This document shows, piece by piece, positions 25,560 to 35,900 of a DNA stretch of 64,000 nt. How positions within the stretch are numbered: position 1 is the first letter of the stretch; each line of letters starts with the position of its first letter. Both the position numbers and the translations under genes were made by a program. Source of the stretch: Desulfobacula sp. (GTDB taxonomy: Bacteria > Desulfobacterota > Desulfobacteria > Desulfobacterales > Desulfobacteraceae); NCBI GenBank assembly GCA_018645325.1, contig JABGOU010000004.1, positions 62,001 to 126,000 on the forward strand. The letters are read 5' to 3'. A model generated the notes under the pieces. The model made no database searches. It was not told where the DNA came from and was given only the letters and a program-made list of their open reading frames with translations.

Positions 25560-25937
25560 TCAGTTTATCAGCATCAAGCGTCCTGAGTACTTGTCCACCC
25601 CTACCAATTGAAGCAATTCTTTGTTTTTATTTATGACTTCAACCTCAAAAAAACCACCTGCATCATTTATACTTCCCACTGCAAGCACCGGGTTAAGCTT
25701 GTTAACATGGCTTTCAACAATACTTTTAGCCTTTTCCTGACCTATGGCATTTGCTGCCTGGTTGCCGACCGGCTGGTTTCCAAATATAGAACCCTGTCTT
25801 TGAGGAACAAAATCACTGCCCCCGGAATTTCCAGATCCGCAAGCCCGTGCATTTAAGGGGTTAAAAAAGAGCATCCCGGCTACAATAAAAAGGAATGCGG
25901 AAATAGTGGTGATTTTAAAAATAGTTTTTTCCTTCAT
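25560..25937 (-). CDS. Exported PepSY-like small protein (paralog 2)
   Basis: 125 aa, same length and very similar to the protein at 16310-16687 (MKEKTIFKITTISAFLF..., QAANAIGQEKAKSIVESHV, VGVDKYSGRLMLIN). The start at 25937 is chosen because AAGGAG lies 8 nt upstream. Its reading frame is intact although the linked CuA copy is broken, so it seems to have been kept by selection. Promoter at 26059. Confidence 0.7.
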   Translation of the reverse strand: MKEKTIFKITTISAFLFIVAGMLFFNPLNARACGSGNSGGSDFVPQRQGSIFGNQPVGNQAANAIGQEKAKSIVESHVNKLNPVLAVGSINDAGGFFEVEVINKNKELLQLVGVDKYSGRLMLIN

Positions 25938-26058
25938 TGTTCTTTCTCCTTGATTTATGTTTTGTTTTGCCAGCAAATTAAGTTTTGATGATGTCTTCCT
26001 TGACATACTTTTTTTCTCCTGTTACCTGCTCAAAATCAGGTTATCTGGTTTCTTTTGC

Positions 26059-26074
26059 AGCAAAAACAATACCA
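26059..26074 (-). promoter_or_regulatory. Sigma-54 promoter for PepSY-like paralog 2
   Basis: Minus strand TGGTATTGTTTTTGCT, exact GG-N10-GC, preserved from the parent copy at 16801. About 122 bp upstream of 25937. Confidence 0.75.
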
Positions 26075-26181
26075 AGACAATTAAAATCAGATAAAAAATT
26101 ATTTGATATCCTGTAAACATAAGAAATATTAAATTTTAAACGGGTATGGATTTTATCTATTGCCTTAATAAAAATCCAAGG

Positions 26182-26230
26182 TTGTATAATATTATACAAT
26201 TGGTTTTGGGATGTGTATCAAAATTATACA
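26182..26230. promoter_or_regulatory. Paired palindromic upstream sites (duplicate copy)
   Basis: TTGTATAATATTATACAA (26182-26199, a perfect 18-bp palindrome) and TGTATCAAAATTATACA (26214-26230), with the same 31.5-bp spacing as at 16924-16972. Changes between the copies improve or keep the symmetry. Confidence 0.6.
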
Positions 26231-26236
26231 ATGGAT

Positions 26237-26365
26237 TTACAGGCCCTGGCCTGAGCCTTGTCTAAACAGGAGAATAAGGACAAAACCAATAAACCCTGCA
26301 ACGGGAATAAGATAGAAAACTGTCGCTCCTTGTAAAATTTTGGATGTACTGGGACTGACAGACAT
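26237..26365 (-). CDS. Possible 42-aa single-helix membrane protein
   Basis: Reads MSVSPSTSKILQGATVFYL then a hydrophobic run IPVAGFIGFVLILLF and a basic/Gly tail. Composition and the positive residue after the helix suit a small membrane protein. AAAAGG lies about 11 nt upstream, which is weak. No family is recognised. The remaining 26366-26541 gap shows nothing clear. Confidence 0.4.
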   Translation of the reverse strand: MSVSPSTSKILQGATVFYLIPVAGFIGFVLILLFRQGSGQGL

Positions 26366-26541
26366 CTTAAGTCACAACCTTTTAAAAATATAGATGAAAC
26401 GTAATTATGATAAGCTCTTTGACTTTCATTGAAAAATATAATAAATCATATCCCTTTCCATAAAAAAGTGTTAGCTTCGGTATGTAAGTTGTTTTTCCAA
26501 TATTTTGAGCATATCAAATAAAACCGGATACTTTAAAAAAT

Positions 26542-28230
26542 ATGAAAAAACATGGATTTAAAACTTTGCAGGGGAAATTAATTATTCTTTTGCTGTTTCC
26601 AGTCATTATTGTTGTTTTTTCCGGCGGTATTGTGAGTTTTTTATACACTCGGAATGTTATGCTGAACCAATGGAATGAATCTGCTATTTTAAAGCTCCAG
26701 CGGGCAGCTCACGCCCTGGAAATGAAAATTTCAAAACCCATTGATATGGTCAATCTCTTTTACAAAACCAATCCGGTTGGAGACATCCCGGGATCCCAGA
26801 AAAAACTCATACAATATCTTGCTGGAATGGATGGTGTGGTGAAGGTCGGTTTTACATATTCTCGTTCAACCAAAGGTCATATGGAAATGGGAAGTGGCAG
26901 TTCAATGCGTTTTCACCGCAGCATGCTGCTGGACATAACCGAACCCCAATATAATGCTGATGCAGGGCAGGAAACCGTCAAGATGGTATTAACCTTATTA
27001 AATTCATCCAACCAGACAGTGGGAAACATTGAAATCATTATGGATTTTCGTTATCTGCTCAAGGATATTTCCAATCTTGGGTGGTGGCAAAGTGACAGAG
27101 CCTGCATTATCAGCAACAGCGGCCGGTTTATCGTTCACGCCAATTCATCCATGAAAGGCAGGAAAATCCTGGGTGATACGGGAGATCCTTTTGAATTGGC
27201 TGTATTAAAGGAGTTGACAAACAAACCTTTTGGAACAGTCAAATCAAAAGGACACCCGCCAAAGACTATTTCAGGATTTTACAAACTGGACAATGCACCA
27301 TGGGCCATTACCCTGTTTGCCGAGGGCGATAAGATACTTGCGCCCATAACCCGATACAGGAACGCGTTTGCCATTGGAAGTCTTGGTCTTTTAATCATCA
27401 TTCTTTTTTTGATCAGATTCCATGTCGGTAAAATTGTGACAAAAATCACACTGCTGTCAGAAAATGCAAAAAAAGTGGCAAAAGGTGAGTATGGCGATCC
27501 TATATCCAGGAATAGTGAAGATGAAATCGGTCAACTGGTCAGTAATTATAATTTAATGGTCAAAGGACTTGTGGAAAGAGACTATATCCGGGACACCTTT
27601 GGGAGATATATTGACCCTGATTTTGCAAAATTTCTCCTTGAGCACCCGGATGCAGGAGAACTGGGTGGAAAAAGACAGGAAGTTGCTATAATGATGTCTG
27701 ATATCAGGGGATTTACAGCCCTTTCCGAAACTTTGAGCCCGGAAGTGATCATCAAAATATTAAATCAGTATTTTTCCCATATGATTACCATCATTCAGAA
27801 ATATAATGGTATTATTGTTGATTTTCTGGGTGATGCAATTCTTGTATTTTTTGAACCGTTTTCAAACTCCATAGATGATACGATTTATCATTGCATCTGC
27901 TGTGCTTCAGACATGCAGAACCAGATGAAAGACTTCAATACTGAAATGAATAACCAAAATCTTCCGGAACTTGCAATGGGTATTGGTATAAATTCAGGCC
28001 AGGTCATCATCGGCAACATTGGTTCAGATGCCAGAAAAAAATACGGTATTGTCGGGTCTGCAGTAAATATTACATCCAGGATTCAATCCAAAGCAGAAGG
28101 AAACGAGGTTATCCTGTCCCAGACCGCTTTTGATCATGTAAAAAATAAGATCCGCATAGTTAAATCTTTTAAGGCTGACCTTAAAGGCGTGGATTCTCCA
28201 ATGGATCTCCACGTAATTAAAAATATTTAA
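26542..28230 (+). CDS. Membrane class III adenylate/guanylate cyclase with CACHE-like sensor
   Basis: 562 aa. TM1 about residues 11-33, a large periplasmic sensor region, TM2 about 275-295, HAMP (about 297-350), then a class III cyclase domain. The metal-binding aspartates are Asp387 (MMSDIRGFTAL) and Asp431 (DFLGDAILVFF), followed by GIGINSGQVIIGNIGS and VGSAVNITSRIQ. The sensor contains HMEMGSGSSMRFHRSM (residues 113-128), a Met/His cluster like the one in the histidine kinase at 5939. It probably makes cAMP in response to a metal or envelope cue. Nucleotide specificity is not certain. No good ribosome site is seen. Confidence 0.85.
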   Translation: MKKHGFKTLQGKLIILLLFPVIIVVFSGGIVSFLYTRNVMLNQWNESAILKLQRAAHALEMKISKPIDMVNLFYKTNPVGDIPGSQKKLIQYLAGMDGVVKVGFTYSRSTKGHMEMGSGSSMRFHRSMLLDITEPQYNADAGQETVKMVLTLLNSSNQTVGNIEIIMDFRYLLKDISNLGWWQSDRACIISNSGRFIVHANSSMKGRKILGDTGDPFELAVLKELTNKPFGTVKSKGHPPKTISGFYKLDNAPWAITLFAEGDKILAPITRYRNAFAIGSLGLLIIILFLIRFHVGKIVTKITLLSENAKKVAKGEYGDPISRNSEDEIGQLVSNYNLMVKGLVERDYIRDTFGRYIDPDFAKFLLEHPDAGELGGKRQEVAIMMSDIRGFTALSETLSPEVIIKILNQYFSHMITIIQKYNGIIVDFLGDAILVFFEPFSNSIDDTIYHCICCASDMQNQMKDFNTEMNNQNLPELAMGIGINSGQVIIGNIGSDARKKYGIVGSAVNITSRIQSKAEGNEVILSQTAFDHVKNKIRIVKSFKADLKGVDSPMDLHVIKNI

Positions 28231-28380
28231 CCTGGAATTTTATATTTGTGGCAAATCCTATTGGATAAATATGATGCAGTGGATACCCGGATTGTAGAAT
28301 ATCCCACACTTCCACGCCCGTATGTTTACTCAATAAAAAATTGTTATATTAATATTGGTGTGTTATAATCTTTTCGTTTC

Positions 28381-28396
28381 TGGCACACATTATGCA
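28381..28396 (+). promoter_or_regulatory. Sigma-54 promoter for the RND efflux operon
   Basis: TGGCACACATTATGCA: TGGCAC, exact N10, GC. About 55 bp upstream of the first TolC-like gene. Weaker half-sites TTGGATAAATATGATGC (28261) and TTGTAGAATATCCCACA (about 28293) lie upstream. Confidence 0.82.
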
Positions 28397-28450
28397 AACA
28401 TTCTTTTTAATTGTATTTAACTTTTACAAAACTCAACAAGGGCAGATGTT

Positions 28451-29824
28451 ATGGTGAAAATCCTATATTTAATACTATTCTTCAGCATAGGCTTAGCAAC
28501 AGCCGGCTTTTGTTTCAATGAAGCAAAAGTGTCTTTGGACAGCAGTGAGATAAAGATACTTGAAGAGATTGAAACAAGGCTTTCCCTGCAAATCATCCTT
28601 CCGGATTTATTGAATTATGCTTACATAACCAATCCCGCCATCAAGGCATCAAAGCAGGACTGGAAAATTTCAATTGAAAATTACAACCTGGGTAAAAGTT
28701 ATCCAGACCCGACGTTAATGACGACTTATTATCCTGCTCCCATTGAAACCCGGCTCGGCCCCCAGGATTGGAATATTTCCCTGTCCCAGCAAATCCCTTT
28801 TCCAGGGCTCTTATCTGGAAGAGGCAAAGTCCTTGAGGCCCAGACAAGGATTTCAAAACTTAATCTGGATAAAATCGTTAAAAATACAGCAGTATCACTG
28901 ATGACCTCACTACATGAACTGGTTTATATCCAAAAAGCCGTTCAAATCGCGGAATCAAATTTCAATCTTGCGAAAAAATTATTAAAAACAAGCGAAAATT
29001 TTTATGCAACAGACAAAGCACTTTTTTACGATATTTCAAAAGCACGGGCACAGACAGCCCAGATTCAATATGACATACTTCTTCTCAAAGAACTTGAACA
29101 GGCGGAAAAAGCATTTATCAATTCCATTCTAAGCCGGGCACCGGGCGCCCCGCTTGGTTCAGCAAAAAATCTTTCTTTGAGAACGATTGCCTACTCAGTT
29201 GATGAAATATATCAATCTTCCATTGATCATCAGGAAGATGTGCTGATTGCCTTGGAAACAATCAATAAATCCAATGAACAGATAAAGCTCTCCAGGTTTG
29301 AAAATCTGCCGACGTTTAAACTGGGACTCTTTTATGCATCCGTTGGAGAGCCTGATGTACCAACCCCCCCGCCGGATGCAGGAGATGATGCTGTGGGAAT
29401 CCAGTTTGGATTTAATATCCCCTTATGGTACCAGAAAAACAAGAGCCGCACATTAAAAGCCCTTGCCGTAAAAGAAAAAGCCAGAGCCAATAAAATTGAT
29501 ATTACCAATAAAACAAAGGCAATGATCAGCAGGCTGTGGTTTAAACTTCAGAATTCCAAAAGATTGATCACGCTTTATAAAGACGAATTGATTCCCCAAT
29601 CTTTAAAATCGGTTCAAACGGCTGAAACCTGGTTCCGAAATGGGGAGGGAAGTTTTTCAGATTTTCTGGAAGTGCAGGCCACAGCTTATAATTTTCAATT
29701 ATCTTTGGCACGGGCCACAGCTGATTACTCAAAAACCCTTGTCAAACTTGAACAGCTTGCAGGTGTCTCCCTGGATAAAAAATCAATTTCCCCTAAAGAA
29801 TCTAAAGAAGAGGTTGCGCCATGA
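28451..29824 (+). CDS. TolC-family outer-membrane efflux protein 1
   Basis: 457 aa. Signal peptide, two repeats of the OEP/TolC coiled-coil type (NPAIKASKQDWKISIENYNLG; later SLKSVQTAETWFRNGEGSFSDFLE). Forms the outer-membrane channel of a tripartite heavy-metal RND pump. It is the first gene of the operon and its stop overlaps the next start (ATGA, 29821-29824). Confidence 0.85.
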   Translation: MVKILYLILFFSIGLATAGFCFNEAKVSLDSSEIKILEEIETRLSLQIILPDLLNYAYITNPAIKASKQDWKISIENYNLGKSYPDPTLMTTYYPAPIETRLGPQDWNISLSQQIPFPGLLSGRGKVLEAQTRISKLNLDKIVKNTAVSLMTSLHELVYIQKAVQIAESNFNLAKKLLKTSENFYATDKALFYDISKARAQTAQIQYDILLLKELEQAEKAFINSILSRAPGAPLGSAKNLSLRTIAYSVDEIYQSSIDHQEDVLIALETINKSNEQIKLSRFENLPTFKLGLFYASVGEPDVPTPPPDAGDDAVGIQFGFNIPLWYQKNKSRTLKALAVKEKARANKIDITNKTKAMISRLWFKLQNSKRLITLYKDELIPQSLKSVQTAETWFRNGEGSFSDFLEVQATAYNFQLSLARATADYSKTLVKLEQLAGVSLDKKSISPKESKEEVAP

Positions 29825-31365
29825 AAATCAGATATTTTTTGATATTCATAATACTCCTTGCCTGTGTTGAACCTTCATATGGTGATTATAAAAGTCTGCA
29901 GGAAGAGCTTTCTGAGTATCAGCCACCTCAATATTTTTCAGAATCCTTGAAATTCAAGGCAGGGGGCAGCAAGAATAAAAAGTTATCAGATGAAGCTGAA
30001 TTCTCTGCCGTGATCGACCGGATCTCCCGTTTAAAAACGCAAGATGAAGATAAAATTAAAAATGACCAAAATATAAAATTTCTAGGCAATTATGACCCTG
30101 CACTCTTTCAAAGTCTTATAAAAATTTCTAAACATCCGGAATCTGTTAAAGCGCTTATTCAAAAAAGGATAGCACTTGAAGAGGTTGAAATTCTTTCTGC
30201 CTTACGGAATCCTGCTATTCTGGCGGCCAAAGCAAAGGTCAAGGCCCAAATCGAATCCTATAACCAGATTACGGATCTGGATGAAAGTTTGAGACAATAT
30301 TCAGCCTTTGCAAAGGGGATCAGTACGGATAGCGGACCGTTAAAAATGAAAGACTCCATCAAATCAAAATATCCTTATCCCGGACAGACCGCCCTCAAGG
30401 GCCAGATAATCAATTCCCAGGTGGCCATTGCCCTTGAAAAATTTGAAACTGCACAAAAGGATATTATCACAAAAATGCGAACGGCTTACTGGGATCTGGT
30501 TTTTATTGAAAAATCAACAAAAATCACTTTTGAAATAATCAATGCATTTAGCCGGCTTAAAAGTGTGGCAACCATTTTATATAAAAGCGGGAAAACAAGT
30601 TTCCAGGATGTTATCAAAATCAATATCAAGATAGCTGTTTTAAAGGAAAGTCTTGTTACGCTTGCCACAAAAAAACGAAATGCCCAAATCATAATTATCG
30701 AACTACTCAATCTTTCTTCTGATACCAAAACAGGCCGGCCCGTATATAAACACCCAAATTACCAGATCGCGTCTCCTGAAAAATTGTATTATGTGGCAAG
30801 GCTGAATAACCAGGCACTCAAAATTTTAAGACATAAAATCAACAAACTTGAAAAAATGATTGAAATGGCTGAATCAATGATCCTGTCTCCTTTTACCCTG
30901 AATCTGTCCGCATATGGAGGCGACCCTGTGCAAAGCACGGGAACCGGTGCCCAAAAACTATCGTTTCCTGAAAAAACCATGGCCTCCGGGGAAAACAATG
31001 CCCCTGTCAAGCAATGGTACGCTGTGGATGATCCATGGCTCAGACAGACCAGACAAAACCTTTCAAGTCTGGAAAAAACCCTGGTCAATGAAGAACACAA
31101 AACAGACAGCAATATACAGGCCGCCTGGTTTAATGTAGACAAAAACAAAAGAGAACTTGACCTGTTTAAAAACCTGATTCTGGAATTATCAAAATCCGCC
31201 CTGGATGTTTCCACCAGGGAATATGAATCCGGTACCATTGCTTTTTCAGAAGCCATTGATTCCTATACTTCCTGGCTTAAGGTAAAACTTCTTATTGCCC
31301 AGAAGCAGCGGGATCTTGGCGTTGCCGTTGCAAAACTTGAAAATATTACCGGAAAAAGTTTTTGA
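29821..31365 (+). CDS. TolC-family outer-membrane efflux protein 2
   Basis: 514 aa. Signal peptide, a long charged N-terminal extension, then TolC-like helical repeats (LEEVEILSALRNPAILAAKAKV; TREYESGTIAFSEAIDSYTSWLKVKLLIAQKQRDLGVAV). Two successive OMF genes in one RND operon are unusual. The two proteins are only distantly alike. The second may form a mixed channel, serve a different pump, or have become an accessory factor. Confidence 0.75.
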   Translation: MKIRYFLIFIILLACVEPSYGDYKSLQEELSEYQPPQYFSESLKFKAGGSKNKKLSDEAEFSAVIDRISRLKTQDEDKIKNDQNIKFLGNYDPALFQSLIKISKHPESVKALIQKRIALEEVEILSALRNPAILAAKAKVKAQIESYNQITDLDESLRQYSAFAKGISTDSGPLKMKDSIKSKYPYPGQTALKGQIINSQVAIALEKFETAQKDIITKMRTAYWDLVFIEKSTKITFEIINAFSRLKSVATILYKSGKTSFQDVIKINIKIAVLKESLVTLATKKRNAQIIIIELLNLSSDTKTGRPVYKHPNYQIASPEKLYYVARLNNQALKILRHKINKLEKMIEMAESMILSPFTLNLSAYGGDPVQSTGTGAQKLSFPEKTMASGENNAPVKQWYAVDDPWLRQTRQNLSSLEKTLVNEEHKTDSNIQAAWFNVDKNKRELDLFKNLILELSKSALDVSTREYESGTIAFSEAIDSYTSWLKVKLLIAQKQRDLGVAVAKLENITGKSF

Positions 31366-31391
31366 TTGATTATCTAAAAAGGAACTTCCAC

Positions 31392-32846
31392 ATGAAATTG
31401 TTCACCAACAACTATCTGATAATGCCCCTTCTTTTTACAGCGATTATTCTTTTTGCTATATTATCATTAAATTTAAGACCGGCAGTTTCCGCTTCCAGTG
31501 AAAAGGAGCTCTCAACAAAAGCCGACACAAAAGATTCTGAAAAAAGAAAAATAATTTACTGGCGAGCTCCCATGAATCCCCTTGAAATTTATGACGATCC
31601 GGGCAAGAGCAAGATGGGAATGGACCTGGTCCCTGTATATGAGGATGATGTCTCGGAAGATTCTTCAAACGGCGAAAGAAAAATCATTTATTGGAAAGCC
31701 CCCATGGATCCCACTGAAATATATGAAAGTCCGGGTAAAAGCAAGACAGGGATGGATCTTATTCCAGCTTACGAAGATGAGTTCATGGGAGGGGTTGATA
31801 TTAAAATCGACCCTGTGGTTGAACAGAATATGGGTACCAAAACGGAAATAGTTCAGAAAGGCCTGTTAAAACATTCCATCAAAACCTATGGTAACATTAC
31901 AATTGATGAAACAAGAACAAGAGTTGTCAGCCAGAAGTATGGCGGATGGATAGAAAAATTGTATGCCAATTATACAGGCTACATGGTTAAAAAAGGGGAT
32001 CCTTTATATGAAATTTATTCGCCCGCTCTGCTGGCTTCCCAGGAAGAATACCTGTCTGCTTATAAGAATTTCCAAAGAAAGAAAACAGAGTTTAACCGGG
32101 ATATACTTGATTCCGCCCGGTTGAGATTGAGCTATTTTGATATTGCAGAAACGGAAATACAGTCGATTAAAGAAAATGGCAGGGTCAAAAAAACGCTGCT
32201 TGTCAGATCCCCTGTTTCAGGTGTGGTAACCCATAAAAATGTCATAGAAGGATCTTTTGTAAAAACAGGCACAAGCCTTTTTACTATTTCAGATCTTTCC
32301 CACGTCTGGGTAGAAGCCCATATTTTCGAATATGAACAAAATCTGGTTTCCATAGGACAGGAAGTTGAGATGACCCTTTCCTATAACCCCAAAAAAATCT
32401 ACCAGGGTAAAATTGCCTATATTTTTCCATACCTTCAGCAGAAAACAAGGGATGTTATCATACGAATAGATTTTAAAAATGCAAATAATGAGCTTAAACC
32501 GGATATGTTTACAAAAATAAAAATATATATCGATTCGAAAAAAGAAGTGGTGTCTATATTTTCCCAGGCAGTCATTAATTCAGGAGAAAGAAGTATTGTA
32601 TTTGTTTCCAAAGGCGGGGGGAAGTACTCCCCAAGAGAAATCACAACCGGAGTACAGCTTGATGACGGTATGGTCCAAGTGTTAAGCGGTCTTTCACCCG
32701 GAGAAATTATTGTTACTTCCGGCCAGTTCCTGCTGGATTCTGAATCCAGGCTCAGGGAGGCTGTTCAAAAAATGATAAAGGCAAAAAAAAGCTCTAGATC
32801 AGAACCCGTTAAGGATGAAGATGATTTTTTTAAGGAAATGGAATAG
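31392..32846 (+). CDS. cusB: CusB/CzcB-type RND adaptor with two heavy-metal-binding domains
   Basis: 484 aa from the ATG at 31392 (GGA 8 nt upstream; a TTG at 31362 is less likely). N-terminal TM anchor, then two tandem heavy-metal-binding motifs, YWRAPMNPLEIYDDPGKSKM and YWKAPMDPTEIYESPGKSKT, each ending GMDL(V/I)PAY/VYED. These keep the Met ligands but not the Cys of classic versions. Barrel-sandwich and beta-barrel domains follow (SPVSGVVTHKNVIEGSFVKTG). It delivers Cu(I)/Ag(I) or similar to CusA. Gene symbol by family. Confidence 0.87.
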   Translation: MKLFTNNYLIMPLLFTAIILFAILSLNLRPAVSASSEKELSTKADTKDSEKRKIIYWRAPMNPLEIYDDPGKSKMGMDLVPVYEDDVSEDSSNGERKIIYWKAPMDPTEIYESPGKSKTGMDLIPAYEDEFMGGVDIKIDPVVEQNMGTKTEIVQKGLLKHSIKTYGNITIDETRTRVVSQKYGGWIEKLYANYTGYMVKKGDPLYEIYSPALLASQEEYLSAYKNFQRKKTEFNRDILDSARLRLSYFDIAETEIQSIKENGRVKKTLLVRSPVSGVVTHKNVIEGSFVKTGTSLFTISDLSHVWVEAHIFEYEQNLVSIGQEVEMTLSYNPKKIYQGKIAYIFPYLQQKTRDVIIRIDFKNANNELKPDMFTKIKIYIDSKKEVVSIFSQAVINSGERSIVFVSKGGGKYSPREITTGVQLDDGMVQVLSGLSPGEIIVTSGQFLLDSESRLREAVQKMIKAKKSSRSEPVKDEDDFFKEME

Positions 32847-32904
32847 GAAAATTAATATTTGATGATATGTAATCATTCCATATGAGAATAAAGGGTATCC
32901 CAAG

Positions 32905-35900
32905 ATGATAGAAAAAACCATTGAATGGTCTGTAAATAATAAATTCATAGTGATAATAATGACCTTTTTCATTATTGCAGCCGGTATTTTCGCCATGATC
33001 AAGATGCCTCTTGATGCCATACCGGATCTGTCTGATGTACAGGTCATTGTGTATACGGAATATCCGGGGCAGGCCCCTCAAGTTGTTGAGGACCAGATAA
33101 CCTATCCCCTGACAACGGCAATGCTCAGTGTTCCCTTTGCAAAGGTCGTCAGGGGATATTCCTTTTTCGGATACTCTTTTGTGTATCTCATCTTTGAAGA
33201 CGGTACAGACATTTACTGGGCAAGATCCAGGGTAATGGAGTATCTTAACTTTGTCTCAGGCCGTCTTCCTTCCGGCGTAACACCCAGCCTGGGTCCTGAT
33301 GCAACCGGGGTGGGGTGGGTGTACGAGTATGTTTTAAAGGATACCTCCGGAAATATTGATCTGCAGAAATTGCGCTCCATCCAGGACTGGTTCCTCCGGT
33401 ATGAACTGACCGCGGTGCCGGGTGTGTCGGAAGTGGCAAGTATTGGCGGTTTTGTCAAGCAGTACCAGGTGGAAGTTGATCCCAATAAACTGCTTTCATA
33501 TGACATTCCCATCCAGAAAATAAAAAATGCCATAAAAAAATCAAATTCCGATGTTGGCGGCAAAGTGATTGAAATGGGCGAAACTGAATTCATGGTTAGG
33601 GGACTGGGTTATATTCAGTCCATTGAAGACATTGAAAACATTGCCATATCCTTTGATAAAAAAGGGACTCCCGTCCTTTTAAAGGATATTGCTTCTGTTC
33701 ATATCGGACCGGAGTTAAGGCGCGGCCTGCTTGAATGGAACGGTAAAGGAGAAATTGTGGGTGGCGTTGTGATCATGCGGTATGGGGAAAATGCCCGTGA
33801 TGTCATTAAACGAGTCAAACAAAAGCTTAAGGAGCTGAAAAAAGGACTCCCGCAAGGGGTTGAAATCGTTGCCGGATATGACCGGTCCGTCCTGATTGAA
33901 AAGGCTGTTGAGACGCTTAAGAGCAAACTTACCGAAGAAATGATAGTGGTGACCCTCATTTGCGTTTTGTTTCTTTTGCATTTCAGGTCTGCGTTTGTTG
34001 CGATATTCACCCTTCCTGTGGGCATTTTAATGTCATTTTTAATCATGTACCCATTGGGAATCAATGCAAACATCATGAGTCTTGGCGGCATTGCAATCGC
34101 CATCGGGGTCATGGTGGATGCTTCCATTGTTCTTGTTGAGAATGCCCATAAGCATCTTGAACGGGACAAGGGGAAAAAAAGCCATACCCAAATCATTATT
34201 GAGGCTTCAAAAGAAGTGGGCCCGGCGCTTTTTTTCAGCCTCTTGATTATCACGGTTTCCTTTCTTCCCGTGTTCAGCCTTGGGGAACAATCCGGAAGGC
34301 TTTTCAGACCCTTGGCTTACACAAAAACGACTGCCATGGCAGCATCTTCCATCCTGGCCATTACCATTATCCCAATTCTGATGACTTTTTTTGTAAGGGA
34401 GGATTCTATTGACCCAGGCCTATCCAGGAGGAAAAAGGCAATCATCTGGATTGCCGCTCTTGCCGGACCTCCGTCAGCCGTTATCTGTGCCGGCCTGGCC
34501 GGATTTGATCTCCCTGATTTAAGCCTTGTCGTGGCTTTTGGGATGTCATTATTTTTTTATGTTTGCTTGTGCTCCCAGAAAATACGACCGGAAAATAAAA
34601 ATCCCATCAGCCGGTTTTTAATCCGACTTTACAAACCAATCATACGAATCGCTTTAAAATGGCGTAAAACAACCATTGCCGTCGCCCTTATTGCCGTCGC
34701 CGTCACATGGTACCCCATGACTCATGTGGGAAGCGAGTTCATGCCGCCTTTAAATGAAGGTGACCTGCTTTACATGCCCACCACACTCCCTGGAATTTCA
34801 ATTACCAAGGCAAAAGAACTTTTGCAGCAGACAGACAAAATCATCATGAAATTCCCAGAGGTGAAAAGCGCTATGGGGAAAATAGGGAGGGCTGAAACAT
34901 CAACCGACCCAGCCCCTTTGTCCATGATAGAAACTATTATCAGGCTGAGGCCTGAGGTAGAATATCTCTTTATTCGAAAACACCGGTTTTTCTCTTCATG
35001 GCCCGAATGGCTGAAAAAACCACTTACATGGATATGGCCTGAAAAAATCAGGGGACAAATTGTCTATGAGTGGAGAAAGAAAAAAATCGACCGGTTTTTC
35101 TCATCATGGCCTAAACTTTTAAAAAGGCCATTTACCTTCTTACTGCCCGAAGAAAGATATATTACCATTAAAGAACTTATAGAGGATCTTGATAAAGCAG
35201 TTAGATTCCCAGGACTGACCAATGCGTGGACAATGCCGATTAAAACACGCATCGATATGTTGTCCACGGGCATTAAAACCCCGGTTGGCATCAAAATAAT
35301 GGGCCCAGATCTTGATACCCTTGCTCATATCGGGGAGAATATCGAAGCCGTCCTGAGGAATGTGCCGGGAACCTTGTCGGTTTTTTCCGAACGTGTTACG
35401 GGTGGGAACTATCTTGATTTTAAAATCAACCGCAAAAACATTGCAAGATACGGCCTTCTGGTACAGGATGTCCAGGAAACAATCAAAACTGCTATTGGCG
35501 GTATGAATGTGACCTATACAGTTGAAGGACTTGAAAGATATCCCGTAAACCTGAGATACCAAAGGGAGCTTCGGGATAATGTCGACATGATAAAAAGGGT
35601 CTTGATTCCCTCTCCCTCAGGGGCACAGGTTCCTTTGGCACAATTGGCTGATATCTCCATTCACAAGGGTCCGGCCGGGATAAAAAGCGAGAACTCCAAA
35701 CGAACGGCTTGGGTTTATGTTGATCTTAAAGACATTGATGTGGGAACTTATGTTAAAAATGCGATGAAAATAGTCGATAAAAAGATAAAGATCCCTTCCG
35801 GATACTCCATTGTCTGGTCAGGTCAGTATGAGTACATGGAAAAAGCAAAAAAAACCCTGAATATCATCATACCGGCAACCCTGCTGGTTATTTTTATTCT

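Larger units (their letters stand above)
25114..26235. repeat. Segmental duplication of 15.6-16.97 kb
   Basis: This stretch matches the region from the first codons of the multiheme cytochrome gene through the CuA and PepSY-like genes to the upstream palindromes (about 15600-16975), in the same order and orientation. The cytochrome start and its promoter are degenerate here and the CuA copy is deleted internally. The PepSY-like gene, its sigma-54 promoter and both palindromes are intact. Confidence 0.75.
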
